From: Stenotrophomonas sp. MYb238
GTDB taxonomy: Bacteria > Pseudomonadota > Gammaproteobacteria > Xanthomonadales > Xanthomonadaceae
Direction of reading: 5' to 3'
NCBI RefSeq assembly: GCF_009496535.1
Contig: NZ_WIDL01000004.1
Span: forward strand, 1-64,000
Length of the DNA: 64,000 bases
The translations under genes were made by a program, and so were the position numbers. The notes beneath the pieces are model-generated. The model had not been told where the DNA came from, ran no database searches, and saw only the letters and a list, made by a program, of their open reading frames with translations. This document shows, in pieces, positions 47,443 to 56,486 of the stretch; the stretch's first letter is position 1; the number at the start of each line of letters is the position of its first letter.

Positions 47443-48216
47443 TCAGGCGGCTGCGACCTGGTCGGATACCAGCATGTAGCCCATGCCCCGCAACGCGCGC
47501 ACCGGGAGCATCGCGTCGGTGGCGTTGCGCACCCGGGCACGCAGGCGGTGCACCAGCACTTCCAGCCGGTGCGGATCGAAATCCCAGGGCTGGTCGGTGA
47601 CCGCGGCGATCAGGCGTTCGCGGTCGACCGCCTCGCCGGGAACGGCGAACAGTTCGCGCAGGAAACCGCGCTCGGCCACGGTCAGGGTCAACGCCCTGCC
47701 GTTCGGGGCGAACAGGTCCCAGCCATCGGAACGCAGGCTCCACGCCGGGCTGGCTTCCATGGCGGAGGCCGGCACGGGCGCGGGCGCGTTGGCCGCAACC
47801 GACTGCGACATGCGCCGGTGCAGGCTGTGCAGGGCAGCGACCAGCACCGGCAGTTCCAGCGGCTTTGGCAGGTAGATGTCGGCGCCGAGCGAAAGCCCGT
47901 GCGCCATGTCGGCGGTGCCGCTGCGGCCGGTGACCAGCACGATGCCCATGCCGTCCATCCTGCGCAGGTGTCCGGTGGCGCTCAGCCCATCCTCGCCGGG
48001 CAGGCCGACGTCGAGCACCAGGATGTCGCAGCGGTCCACCGCCAGCTCGCGGTAGAGCGCTTCCACGCTGTCGATGCCGCGCACGGCGGCGCCGTGGTAC
48101 TCGAGTTCGTCGACCACCATGCCGCGCCACTCGGGGTCGTCTTCCACGACCCATATCCTTATGCCATCCAGCCGGCACCCGACCTCGGCCGCCGGCAGTC
48201 CACGCTCCATCTCCAT
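47443..48216 (-). CDS. OmpR-family response regulator (copy 1 of tandem pair)
   Basis: This 257-residue paralogue of the next gene downstream has the same layout. The receiver has Asp69 in LVLDVGLPGEDG and a conserved KPLELPVLVAALHSLHRR output-linker region. The winged helix reads TLTVAERGFLRELF, WDFDPHRLEVLVHRLRARV and RALRGMGYMLV. ATG 48216 follows GGGGAAG; the longer open frame upstream is rejected because it enters the intergenic hairpins. A TAGAAT -10 box lies at 48258-48263. The receiver and the recognition helix are the most similar parts of the two copies, and the inter-domain linker is the least. They may bind the same sites with different input. Confidence 0.88.
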   Translation of the reverse strand: MEMERGLPAAEVGCRLDGIRIWVVEDDPEWRGMVVDELEYHGAAVRGIDSVEALYRELAVDRCDILVLDVGLPGEDGLSATGHLRRMDGMGIVLVTGRSGTADMAHGLSLGADIYLPKPLELPVLVAALHSLHRRMSQSVAANAPAPVPASAMEASPAWSLRSDGWDLFAPNGRALTLTVAERGFLRELFAVPGEAVDRERLIAAVTDQPWDFDPHRLEVLVHRLRARVRNATDAMLPVRALRGMGYMLVSDQVAAA

Positions 48217-48257
48217 CAATGCTTCCCCAAGACCGGTCCCGCCCTGTTCGCACCGGC

Positions 48258-48263
48258 ATTCTA
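48258..48263 (-). promoter_or_regulatory. -10 box of response-regulator gene
   Basis: TAGAAT on the minus strand, preceded by CTGGC, lies 42 bases upstream of ATG 48216. No clear -35 box is visible because the upstream bases form a hairpin (48276-48296, GTCCGCCG/CGGCGGAC). Confidence 0.45.
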
Positions 48264-48314
48264 GCCAGTGGCGCCGTCCGCCGCGCGACGGCGGACACGA
48301 TCCGCCGGAACGAG

Positions 48315-48344
48315 GCGGGCCGTGGCGCATCCGCCACGGCCCGC
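48315..48344 (-). terminator. Hairpin after the S46 peptidase gene
   Basis: A perfect 13-bp stem, GCGGGCCGTGGCG and its complement with a CATC loop, begins about 26 bases past the peptidase stop. It lacks a T-run but is followed by a second stem at 48276-48296. It probably ends the peptidase transcript. Confidence 0.65.
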
Positions 48345-48369
48345 GACATCCGGCCACCGCGCCCGGACG

Positions 48370-50514
48370 TTACTCCTGCGGCAGGCCCATTTCCGCCAGC
48401 AGCGCCGGCGCCGGGTAGACCTTGGCCAGCAGCCAGCGCAGGTAGCGCATGTCCACGTGCACGGCGCGCTTGTAGCGCGGGTCGAACCACCAGCTGGCGC
48501 TCACCGATTCCCAGTTGGAATCGAAGTTCAGGCCGATCAACTCGCCCTTGGCGTTGAGCACCGGCGAGCCGGAGTTGCCGCCGGTGGTGTCCAGGTTGGT
48601 CAGGAAGTTGACCGTCTGCGTCTTCAGCGCCGGGTCGGCGGTGCTGCCGAAATCGCCCTTGGCGATGGCCTCGAGCAGCGGCCTGGGCGCATCGAAGGGC
48701 ACCGCGCCGGTGTTCTTCTCGACAATGCCGGCCACAGTGGTCACCGGCGAATAATTCACCGCATCGCGCGGGTGCAGCGCCTCCACCTTGCCATAGCTGA
48801 TGCGCAGGGTGCCGTTGGCGTCCGGGTACACGGCACGGCCCTGCTTCGCCCGCCATGCGAACAACGCCTGCATGTAGGCCGGACGCAACCGCAGCTGCTC
48901 GCCGGCGCGTTCCTTGCTCTCGCGCTCGGCGCTCAGCTGCGCCATCACCAGCGCGGCGGCCACCGATACCAGCGGGTCGTTCTCGATGAAGGCGCCCTTG
49001 CGCGCGGCCTCGAAGCGCGACAGCCGCTGCGCTTCGTCGCCGAGCTTCGTGGCCGCGTACAGTTCGTCCAGCGCCTTGTGCAGCTGCTCCGGGGTGCGAC
49101 CGAACAGGTTGTCGTAATGCGAGTCGCGCTGGCCGTCGGGCAGTTGCTGGTAGCGGGTGAGCAGCGCGGTGAGGATGGCCTTCTCTACCGCCGGGTCGTA
49201 GCGGCGCTGCACCTGCCTGAGCACGCCCTCGATCAGCGCCTGGTCGCGCTGCTGGTAACCGCTCTCGCGCTCGGCGTCGGGCTTGGCCGATTCCACGCGC
49301 AGCCGCTCCAGCAGCAGCGCCGAGCGCAGCAGCTGGGTCTGGCTGGACATCAACCCCACCAGCAGTTCGCGCTCGCCCGCCGCGCGCTCGGCCTCGAGCG
49401 AGGCGGACAGTGCGTCGATGTCGGCCTTGTACCTGGCATCGGTAGCGGCCAGCATCGCCTGCTCGTCCTGCGCGCGCTGGGTCTTGGCATCGCTGCGCAG
49501 CAGCCCTTCCAGCTCGCCGGCGGCGCGCTTGCGGTTGTTCTTCAGCGACTGCAGCTGCGAGGCGTAGCGGGTGCGCGCATCGGCGTTGCCCTTGCCCTGC
49601 GCCTCGATGACGTCGATCAGCTGCTGGAACACCTCCACCCGGCGCGGCAGCACCGCGTCGATCTGGTTGGCGAACTCGGCGGCGGTGCGCAGCCGGTAGG
49701 TGATGCCGGGGTAACCGGCGAGCATGGCGTAGTCGCCTTCCTTCGGGCCGTCCAGCGCCATCTTCAGGTGCGCCGGCGGCTGGTAGGGCACGTTGTCCTT
49801 GCTGTACGGCGCCGGCTTGCCGTCCTTGCCGACGTAGGCGCGCAGCAGGGTGAAGTCGCCCGAGTGGCGCGGCCACATGAAGTTGTCGATCTCGTCGCCG
49901 TAGTTTCCGATCGCACGCGGCGGCGCGTAGACCAGGCGGATGTCGGTCAGTTCCAGCTGGCGGATGCGGTAGAAATCGCTGCCGTAGTACATGTTGGCCA
50001 CCGAACAGCGCACGCCGCCCTCGGCCTCGCAGTCGGCGACGATCCGCTTGCGCGCGTCCTCCACCGCATCGTAATAGGCGCGGCCGGTCTTGCCGCGCGC
50101 ATCCTTCAGCACGTCGTCGGTGACCTTGTCGAAGCCCACCGTCACCAGCACCCGGTAATCCGGGTTGGCGGCGCGCTCGTCGGCGCGGCCCTGCGCGATG
50201 AAACCTTCATCGATGGTGTTGTGTTCCTTGCTGGCGTTGTACTGGATCACCCCGTAGGCGACGTGGTGATTGGTCAGCAGCAGGCCGTCGCCGGAAACGA
50301 ACGCGCCGGTGCCGCCACCCACCCGCACCACCGCGCTCAGCGGCGGCGCGGTGACGTCGGCCAGCGCCGACGGATCGCCCTTGAAACCGGCTTCCTTCAG
50401 CGTCTTCGCCAGTCCAGGCAGCTGCGTGGGCATCCACATGCCCTCGTTGGCATTGGCGGCGGCAGCCAGGCTCATGCCCAGCGCCATGGCGGCGGCAAGC
50501 GGTTTGCGCTTCAT
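48370..50514 (-). CDS. S46 dipeptidyl peptidase, DPP11-like
   Basis: This 714-residue periplasmic serine peptidase removes N-terminal dipeptides. A signal peptide occupies 1-22 (ends AANA). The chymotrypsin-like double barrel has the catalytic His in TNHHVAYG (83/84), Asp in the DNFMWPRHSGDF segment and Ser648 in TTGGNSGSP. A helical cap lies between about 280 and 560. Eighteen residues after the nucleophile, the specificity position (673 in Porphyromonas enzymes) is Ser666 in FDSNWE. Gly there marks DPP7 and Arg or Ser marks DPP11, so preference for Asp/Glu at P1 is predicted. It is separated from tamB upstream by 114 bases. Confidence 0.93.
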   Translation of the reverse strand: MKRKPLAAAMALGMSLAAAANANEGMWMPTQLPGLAKTLKEAGFKGDPSALADVTAPPLSAVVRVGGGTGAFVSGDGLLLTNHHVAYGVIQYNASKEHNTIDEGFIAQGRADERAANPDYRVLVTVGFDKVTDDVLKDARGKTGRAYYDAVEDARKRIVADCEAEGGVRCSVANMYYGSDFYRIRQLELTDIRLVYAPPRAIGNYGDEIDNFMWPRHSGDFTLLRAYVGKDGKPAPYSKDNVPYQPPAHLKMALDGPKEGDYAMLAGYPGITYRLRTAAEFANQIDAVLPRRVEVFQQLIDVIEAQGKGNADARTRYASQLQSLKNNRKRAAGELEGLLRSDAKTQRAQDEQAMLAATDARYKADIDALSASLEAERAAGERELLVGLMSSQTQLLRSALLLERLRVESAKPDAERESGYQQRDQALIEGVLRQVQRRYDPAVEKAILTALLTRYQQLPDGQRDSHYDNLFGRTPEQLHKALDELYAATKLGDEAQRLSRFEAARKGAFIENDPLVSVAAALVMAQLSAERESKERAGEQLRLRPAYMQALFAWRAKQGRAVYPDANGTLRISYGKVEALHPRDAVNYSPVTTVAGIVEKNTGAVPFDAPRPLLEAIAKGDFGSTADPALKTQTVNFLTNLDTTGGNSGSPVLNAKGELIGLNFDSNWESVSASWWFDPRYKRAVHVDMRYLRWLLAKVYPAPALLAEMGLPQE

Positions 50515-50569
50515 CGAACGATCCCATCAGACAGAACAGCGGCCGACGGTAACGGCGCCGGCAGGCAGT

Positions 50570-50613
50570 GGCAACCACCGGCAGTCCCTGAGTCCGGGAC
50601 ATACGAGGTTGCC
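50570..50613. other. Nested inverted repeat between tamB and the S46 peptidase gene
   Basis: GGCAACC (50570-50576) pairs with GGTTGCC (50607-50613), and inside it GTCCC (50584-50588) pairs with GGGAC (50596-50600). It lies 16 bases past the tamB stop and 56 bases before the peptidase ATG. It could be a tamB terminator or an operator; there is no T-tract. Confidence 0.4.
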
Positions 50614-50628
50614 GGCCGCCGGCCGGCG

Positions 50629-53600
50629 CTATTTCTCCTTGCGCCAGTTAACCGAACCGCGGTTCTCCACCGTGCTGGACTCGACTTCGATGTCGAAGCC
50701 GCGGCGCAGCAGGTATTTCAGCGTGAGCACCGAGCCGCTGCCGATCAGCGATACGCCGTAGCCGACGTAGAGCTTGGGGGTGATGAACTTGCCCACGCCG
50801 AGCACAGCGCCGCCCAGCGCGCGCGACTGGCTGACGCCGGCGTCGTCCAGGCCGAGCTTGGCGCCGACCTGCGCGGCGAGCAGTCCGCTGCCGGCCGACA
50901 GCGCCGCCGAGGCGGCATTGACCTGCTGCGCCTGGTCGCTGCTGGCCATGCTCAGGCTGCGGCCGAGCACGAGGTAGGACAGCGCCTCGGACTGCGACAT
51001 CGCCGGGTCCGACCACACGTCCACGCGCGGCTGCTGCGCGCGGCCGGTGACGACGATGCCGGCGGTGACCTCGCCGATGCCGCGCTGGGCGCGGATGTTG
51101 ATGCGCGGGTCGGAGACGATGCCGTGGTTCCACAGCAGCTGGCCCTGGGTGATGGTCAGGTCCTGGCCGTAGGCCTTGTAGCGGCCGCTGACCTCCAGCC
51201 CGCCGTTGGCGGTCATCTCGCGGCCGGGACGCGCACGCACCTGCATCTTGCCGGTCAGCGCGCCTTTCAGGCCGAAGCCGCTCATCTTCACCTTGTCGCC
51301 GAGGCTCACCGCCAGGTCCATGTCCAGTGGCGAGGAACGCGATTCCTCCGGGTCGACCGGATCGAGCACCACCACGTCCTCGGAGACAGAGGTGCCGCGA
51401 TCCAGCCGTTCCAGGTCGATCGCCGCCTCGGGCACGTGCACGCTGCCGCGCAGTTCCATGGCGGTGCCGGCCAGGGTGAAGTCGAGGTCGGGGTTGGCGA
51501 CCACGCGCAGTTCGCTGGTGTTGGAGACCAGCACGTTGTCGCCGCCGATGTGCAGCTGCAGCGGCTGCGCGTCGCCGAACCAGGACAGCCCGCCCTGCAC
51601 CTTCAACGCGCCTTCGCCGCCGGTCTTCACTTCCGCGGCGATGCGCGCCGAGCCGTCGGGCTGGGCGGTGAAGCTGCCCTTGCCCTCGCTCAGGGCCAGG
51701 CCCAGCGCCGGGAACTCGCCGGTGAAGTTGCTGAGCGTCGCCTCGCCGCCGAGCGAGGGCTGCGCGCGCGTGCCGCGCAGGCTGACGTGACCCTCGATGA
51801 GTCCCTGGGGCCGCACCAGGTCGGGCGAGAACAGCTCCAGCCAGTACAGCCGCGACATGTTCAGGTACAGCTCGCCGTCGAGCGCGGCGTTCGGTTCCCA
51901 GCCGGTGCGCATCTTGGCGTCGACGAAGCCGTCGCCCTGGAAGCCGACGCCCAGATAGCCGTTGATGCCGCCGGGCTGCATGTCCACGTTGACGGAGAAA
52001 TGGTCGTAGCGCACCAGTTCGCCGCGGGCGTTGTCGCCTAGGCGGATGCCGCCTTCCAGCGAGGCGACCTTGAAGCTGCCTTCCCAGGCCTTGCCGCGCG
52101 GGCGTAGCTGGCCGTCGACGGTGAGTTCGCCGCGCAGGTACATGCGCCGGCCGGCATTGGGCGGCAACCACGGCTGCACCAGCGCCAGCGGCAGCGCGTC
52201 GCCGCGCAGGCGCACGCCTTCGCGCGGCCAGTCGGCATCCACGCACAGCGCGCCGCCGGTCTCCGATCCCAGGCAGGTGGCGCCCAAGGTGAACCGCGGG
52301 CCCTGCACGGCGAACGCCGCCGGCTGCCGCAGCTGCCAGGGCGCGCCCTTGACCGGCGTCATCCGCAGCGTCGCCAGTTCGCCGCGCCACGCCTGGCCGG
52401 CCTGGCGCACGCTGCCGGCCAGCGCCAGTGCGCCCAGGTCGTTGCGGGCCTCCGCGTCCACGCGCAGGTCCTGCAGGCTGCCACGCGCGTCCACGCGCAG
52501 GCGGTCGAGCAGCATGCCCGCCTCCACCGCGCTGGCCTGCAGCTGCAGGGAGCCGTTGTCGCCGCGCCACGGCAGGCGGCCATTGATGCTGACCTGCCCG
52601 GCCTTCCAGTCGTTCCACTGCAGGCCGTCGCCGCGCAGGTCGGCGCCGATGTCCGGCTGCGCCGGCGTACCCCGTACCTGCACGCTGCCGGCCAGGCTGC
52701 CGCTGGCGCCGGGCAGCAGGTCGGCCAGGTGCAGCGGCTGCAGCGTCGCGTCCACGTCCAGGCGGTCGCCGACCTTGCCCCTGGCCTCGATATGGCTGCC
52801 ACCCAGCACCAGGCGCACGTCGCCCTCGCCCTGGGTGCCGTGCAGGGCCACCTTGGCGCGCGCATCCACGCTGCGGCCGCGCAGGCGGCCGCGCAACTGC
52901 GGTACGTCGAGCGTGGCGTCCAGGCGCAGGTCGTCGGTGCCGGCGGGCGAGGGCAGCTGCGTGCCGGTCGAGGCCAGCGTGCCGGACAGGTTGCCCTCCC
53001 AGCCCGGCAGGAAATAGCCGGGATCGAAGCCGGCCAGCGTCGCATCCACGTCCCACGACAGCGCCGGTTCCCACGCCGCCGATCCGGCGAGATCGAGCGA
53101 ACCGCCGGGCGTGGTCGCCTTGAGCTTCTCGATGCGCGCCTGCCGGTCGCTGCCGCGCACGTCGAAATCGAGGCTGGCATCCTGCGCGTCGCGCGCCACC
53201 TCGGCCTTGCCGACCGCCGCCCAGTTCTTCAGGCTGCCGGCCACGCCCAGGCGCGCCTCCTTCAGGTGCATCGGCACCGGTGTGGTGTCCGGTGCGGTCG
53301 GGTCGGGCGCTGGCGTCCAGGTCAGCTGGTTGGCCACCACCGCGAAGCGGAAACCCGGATTCCGGGTGTCGCTGAAATCAGCGCTGCCCTGCAGGCGCAC
53401 GCTGCCGCCGAAGGCCTCGGCCACCAGCGGCGAGACGGTCAGCACCTGGTTGTCGATGGCGACGTTGGATGGCGCCAGCACCAGTTCCTGGTCGCCCTGG
53501 CGCACGCGGCCCTGCAGGCGTGCGTTGCCGCCGCGGCCGCGCGCGGTGAAGTCCAGCGCCAGCGGCGCGGGCGCCTGCGCCAGGTACTGCGCCGGCACGA

Positions 53601-54504
53601 GCTGGCCCAGGTCCAGTTCCTCGCTGCGCGCGGCCACGTTCCACACCGGGTCGGTGCGGCCGTCGAGCACCAGGCTGGCATGCAGCGGCCTGGGCGCATA
53701 ACCGGCCAGCGCGACTTCCATGTGCGCCAGGTCGCCACGCGCGACCAGCCCCAGCCGCGCCCGCGGCTGGCCCGGCCGCGCCGGCATAAGCGCGCGCACG
53801 GTGAGGTCGGTGCGGTAGTCCTCGCGCGGCAGGTAGTGGCCGTCGATGCGGAAATCGCCGAGGTTGCCGGCGACCTTGAGCTGGGTGGCACGGAACTCGC
53901 CGTTGGCGGCCTCGATGCCGCCGCGGATGCGGGTGATGTCGATCGGCGGCGCGTCCTGCTGGACGATGCGCAGGCCGTCGACCTCGATGGTGTCGGCCTG
54001 CAGCGCCAGCGGCAGTTCGATCGCCGGCAATACGTCGGGCCAGCGCCGCAGCTCGAACGGCTTGTCCTCCGGCGGCCCCAGTTCCAGCTGCGCGTCGCTG
54101 ATCCGCAGCAGGTCCAGGCGCAGCTTGCGCCCCAGCAGCGGGCGGATGTCCGGGTCCAGGTAGGCCTGCGCGGCGCTGAAGTGGATGTCGCCGTAACGGA
54201 AATCCAGGTCGTGCAGCACCAGCGGCCCGGCCAGCGGGCCTTCGACCCTGCTCCAGGTCAGCGACGAATCGGCTGGCAGCCGCGCCACCACCTGCGCCAG
54301 CAGTACGTCGCGGCCGGCCACGGTCTGCAGCAGCCAGTACAGCGCCAGCACGGCCAGCACCACCAGCACGCCGATGCCGATGCCGCTGCGGATCGCCAGC
54401 GTGCGCATGCGCGCCCGGCGGCGCGCGCGCAGTTCGGCGATGCGCGCTTCGCGTTCCTCGGGCGTCAGGTCGGCGGACGCGGCGGGGGCGGGGCGGCGGC
54501 TCAC
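50629..54504 (-). CDS. tamB: Translocation and assembly module protein TamB
   Basis: This 1291-residue inner-membrane-anchored periplasmic protein spans to the outer membrane and works with TamA in outer-membrane protein insertion and/or phospholipid transport. One membrane helix lies near residues 34-55 (IGIGVLVVLAVLALYWLL). A very long beta-rich AsmA-like groove follows. The C-terminal DUF490 domain starts around 900 (GRYKAYGQDLTITQGQLLWN, NIRAQRGIGEVTAGIVVTG, SQSEALSYLVLGR) and ends in a barrel-like strand region with RRGFDIEVESS. GTG 54504 is the start: it forms a GTGA overlap with the tamA stop and begins VSRRPAP. The family range is about 1250-1400 residues. Confidence 0.93.
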   Translation of the reverse strand: MSRRPAPAASADLTPEEREARIAELRARRRARMRTLAIRSGIGIGVLVVLAVLALYWLLQTVAGRDVLLAQVVARLPADSSLTWSRVEGPLAGPLVLHDLDFRYGDIHFSAAQAYLDPDIRPLLGRKLRLDLLRISDAQLELGPPEDKPFELRRWPDVLPAIELPLALQADTIEVDGLRIVQQDAPPIDITRIRGGIEAANGEFRATQLKVAGNLGDFRIDGHYLPREDYRTDLTVRALMPARPGQPRARLGLVARGDLAHMEVALAGYAPRPLHASLVLDGRTDPVWNVAARSEELDLGQLVPAQYLAQAPAPLALDFTARGRGGNARLQGRVRQGDQELVLAPSNVAIDNQVLTVSPLVAEAFGGSVRLQGSADFSDTRNPGFRFAVVANQLTWTPAPDPTAPDTTPVPMHLKEARLGVAGSLKNWAAVGKAEVARDAQDASLDFDVRGSDRQARIEKLKATTPGGSLDLAGSAAWEPALSWDVDATLAGFDPGYFLPGWEGNLSGTLASTGTQLPSPAGTDDLRLDATLDVPQLRGRLRGRSVDARAKVALHGTQGEGDVRLVLGGSHIEARGKVGDRLDVDATLQPLHLADLLPGASGSLAGSVQVRGTPAQPDIGADLRGDGLQWNDWKAGQVSINGRLPWRGDNGSLQLQASAVEAGMLLDRLRVDARGSLQDLRVDAEARNDLGALALAGSVRQAGQAWRGELATLRMTPVKGAPWQLRQPAAFAVQGPRFTLGATCLGSETGGALCVDADWPREGVRLRGDALPLALVQPWLPPNAGRRMYLRGELTVDGQLRPRGKAWEGSFKVASLEGGIRLGDNARGELVRYDHFSVNVDMQPGGINGYLGVGFQGDGFVDAKMRTGWEPNAALDGELYLNMSRLYWLELFSPDLVRPQGLIEGHVSLRGTRAQPSLGGEATLSNFTGEFPALGLALSEGKGSFTAQPDGSARIAAEVKTGGEGALKVQGGLSWFGDAQPLQLHIGGDNVLVSNTSELRVVANPDLDFTLAGTAMELRGSVHVPEAAIDLERLDRGTSVSEDVVVLDPVDPEESRSSPLDMDLAVSLGDKVKMSGFGLKGALTGKMQVRARPGREMTANGGLEVSGRYKAYGQDLTITQGQLLWNHGIVSDPRINIRAQRGIGEVTAGIVVTGRAQQPRVDVWSDPAMSQSEALSYLVLGRSLSMASSDQAQQVNAASAALSAGSGLLAAQVGAKLGLDDAGVSQSRALGGAVLGVGKFITPKLYVGYGVSLIGSGSVLTLKYLLRRGFDIEVESSTVENRGSVNWRKEK

Positions 54505-56285
54505 AGGTCGGCTCCGATGTTCAGGTACAGCTGGAACTGCGAGTCGGGATGGTTCAGGCCATGGGCGATGTCGATGCGCACCGGGCCCACCGGCGATTTC
54601 CAGCGCACGCCGAAGCCGACGCCGGTATGCAGGTCGATGCTGTTGTCGAAGGCGCTGCCGGTGTCCACGAACACCGCCGCGCCCCATGGGCCGCCGCCGA
54701 AGTAGTGCTCGTACTCGGCCGAGCCCACCACCAGGTGCTTGGCGCCGAGCGCGTATTTGTCCGGCGGCGGCGTGCGCGGCCCGACCTCGCGCCAGGCGTA
54801 GCCGCGGATCGAGCGGTCGCCGCCGGCGAAGTAGCGCAGGCTCGGCGGCATCGCCACCAGGTCGCTGGTCCAGGTGGTGCCGGCCTGCCCGCGCAGGATC
54901 AGCCGGTCGCTGTCGCCCAGCGGCATGTACCAGCGCAGCGTGGCGTCGGCCTGGACGAAGCTGGTGTCCGAACCAACGCCTTCGATGCCGCCGCGCAGCG
55001 TGGCGTTGCCGCTGAAACCGCGGCGCGGGAACGCCCTGTCATCCACGTCCAGGTAGTCGGCGGTCAGCTGCGGATACACCAGCGTGGAGTACTGGTAGAC
55101 CGCGTCGGTGAACTGGTCGCCGGAACTGTAGCGCCAGCGCTCGCGCAGTGCGTTGACCGAGGCGATCGCGGTCCAGTGCTGGTTGATCTCGCCGCTGCGG
55201 CTGCCGATCAGCTTGAAGTTGCGCATGTCGATGTAGCGCGTCTGCTCGTCGTAGGCGCTGGCGGCGAAGGTGTACCAGCCATCGAGCCAGCGGAACGCCG
55301 GGATGCGGTAGCTGGTGATCAGGCTCTTGCGCTTCTGCGCGTAGTCCAGCTGCGTGTTGAGCTTGTGGCCGCGGCTGTTGACGTAGCGCCGCTCCACGCC
55401 GCCGCGCACGCCCGCGCCGCTCTCGCTGCCGTAGCTCAGGCCGGCGGTGTAGATGGTGCGCTTGGCCAGGGTGAGGCTGACGTCCACCGGCACCTCGCCG
55501 TCGCCATAGGCGTCCTCCGGGTGCGGCTGGATGTCGATGGTGCTGAAGTAGTCCAGCTTGGTCAGCGATTCGCGCAGGCGGTCGAGCTTGCCCTCGTGCC
55601 AGTAGCTGCCCTCTTCCCAGTACACCAGCGGGTCGAACAGGCCCGGGCGGAAATAGTCCTGGTTGAAGGTGATGCGGCCCATGTTGTAGCGGCGGCCGCT
55701 GTCCCAGCTCAGGAAGATGTCGGCCGCGTCCTCGGCGCGGGTCACCTCGACCTTGCGCTGGGTGAAATCGGCATCGAAGTAGCCGCGCTCGGACAGGCGC
55801 CGGGTGATGACGACCTTGCTGGCCTCGTAGGTGCTGTGGTCGAACGGCTCGCCCTCGCGCGGCTGGAAATCCTCCAGGTCCTGCTGCAGGTAGCGGTCGC
55901 GCGCGGCCGGGCCGGTGATGACCACCTCCGACTGGCGCACCCGCACCGGTTGGCCCTTCTCCACCTGGATCACCACCCGTACCGTGTCGCCGTCACGCGG
56001 GGCCTCCACGCTGATGGTCGGGTTGTAGTAGCCGAACGGCTCCAGCGCCTGCCGGGTCTGCCGCTCGGCCTGCGACAGCAGGTACTCCAGCCGCGATTCG
56101 CCCTGCACCTTGCCGATCGCGTCGTACAGCGACAGCGAAACCTCGATGTTCTCGATGATGGCGGCATCGTCGCCCTTGTCCAGCCCCTTGATCTGGACCT
56201 TCTCGATCGTGCCGCGGGCATGGGCGAAGGGAACGGCGGCGAACGTGGCCAGAAAAAGGAGAAATGCGAGGTTCTTGGGCAGCAT
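54501..56285 (-). CDS. tamA: Outer-membrane protein TamA (BamA/Omp85 family)
   Basis: This is a 594-residue protein when started at ATG 56285, which begins the signal peptide MLPKNLAFLLFLATF...AHA. In-frame GTG 56327 and ATG 56324 are alternatives. Three POTRA domains occupy about 25-265. The 16-strand Omp85 barrel follows, with the lid-lock motif seen as RYFAGGDRSIRGYAW (VRGF-type) and the end FQLYLNIGADL. It inserts a subset of outer-membrane proteins with TamB. The operon is tamA-tamB on the minus strand, divergent from the TonB-dependent receptor gene. A/T-rich 'GATAATTTAA' near 56346-56358 may carry its -10. Confidence 0.92.
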   Translation of the reverse strand: MLPKNLAFLLFLATFAAVPFAHARGTIEKVQIKGLDKGDDAAIIENIEVSLSLYDAIGKVQGESRLEYLLSQAERQTRQALEPFGYYNPTISVEAPRDGDTVRVVIQVEKGQPVRVRQSEVVITGPAARDRYLQQDLEDFQPREGEPFDHSTYEASKVVITRRLSERGYFDADFTQRKVEVTRAEDAADIFLSWDSGRRYNMGRITFNQDYFRPGLFDPLVYWEEGSYWHEGKLDRLRESLTKLDYFSTIDIQPHPEDAYGDGEVPVDVSLTLAKRTIYTAGLSYGSESGAGVRGGVERRYVNSRGHKLNTQLDYAQKRKSLITSYRIPAFRWLDGWYTFAASAYDEQTRYIDMRNFKLIGSRSGEINQHWTAIASVNALRERWRYSSGDQFTDAVYQYSTLVYPQLTADYLDVDDRAFPRRGFSGNATLRGGIEGVGSDTSFVQADATLRWYMPLGDSDRLILRGQAGTTWTSDLVAMPPSLRYFAGGDRSIRGYAWREVGPRTPPPDKYALGAKHLVVGSAEYEHYFGGGPWGAAVFVDTGSAFDNSIDLHTGVGFGVRWKSPVGPVRIDIAHGLNHPDSQFQLYLNIGADL

Positions 56286-56486
56286 CGCGACAGCATACCG
56301 GGCGCTCGTGAAGGCCGGAATCATCACGGCGGTTTCACCCGGACGGTTAAATTATCGTGAACGCATCCAGCCCCTCCGGTCATGCATGCGTCGTTGCGGC
56401 AGGGCCGCGAACGAATCCGCTCCTGGAAGAGCGTCCGGTCCGACTGGGTTCCGTCGTCCACCCGCCGCGAGCCAGGAATCCATCCC

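Noticed and set aside
48370-50514. Naming the S46 enzyme DAP BII/DPP7
   Set aside because: The specificity position is Ser, not the Gly of DPP7/DAP BII.
50207-50602. Small open frame in front of the S46 gene
   Set aside because: It overlaps the peptidase start in another frame and shows no motif or RBS.
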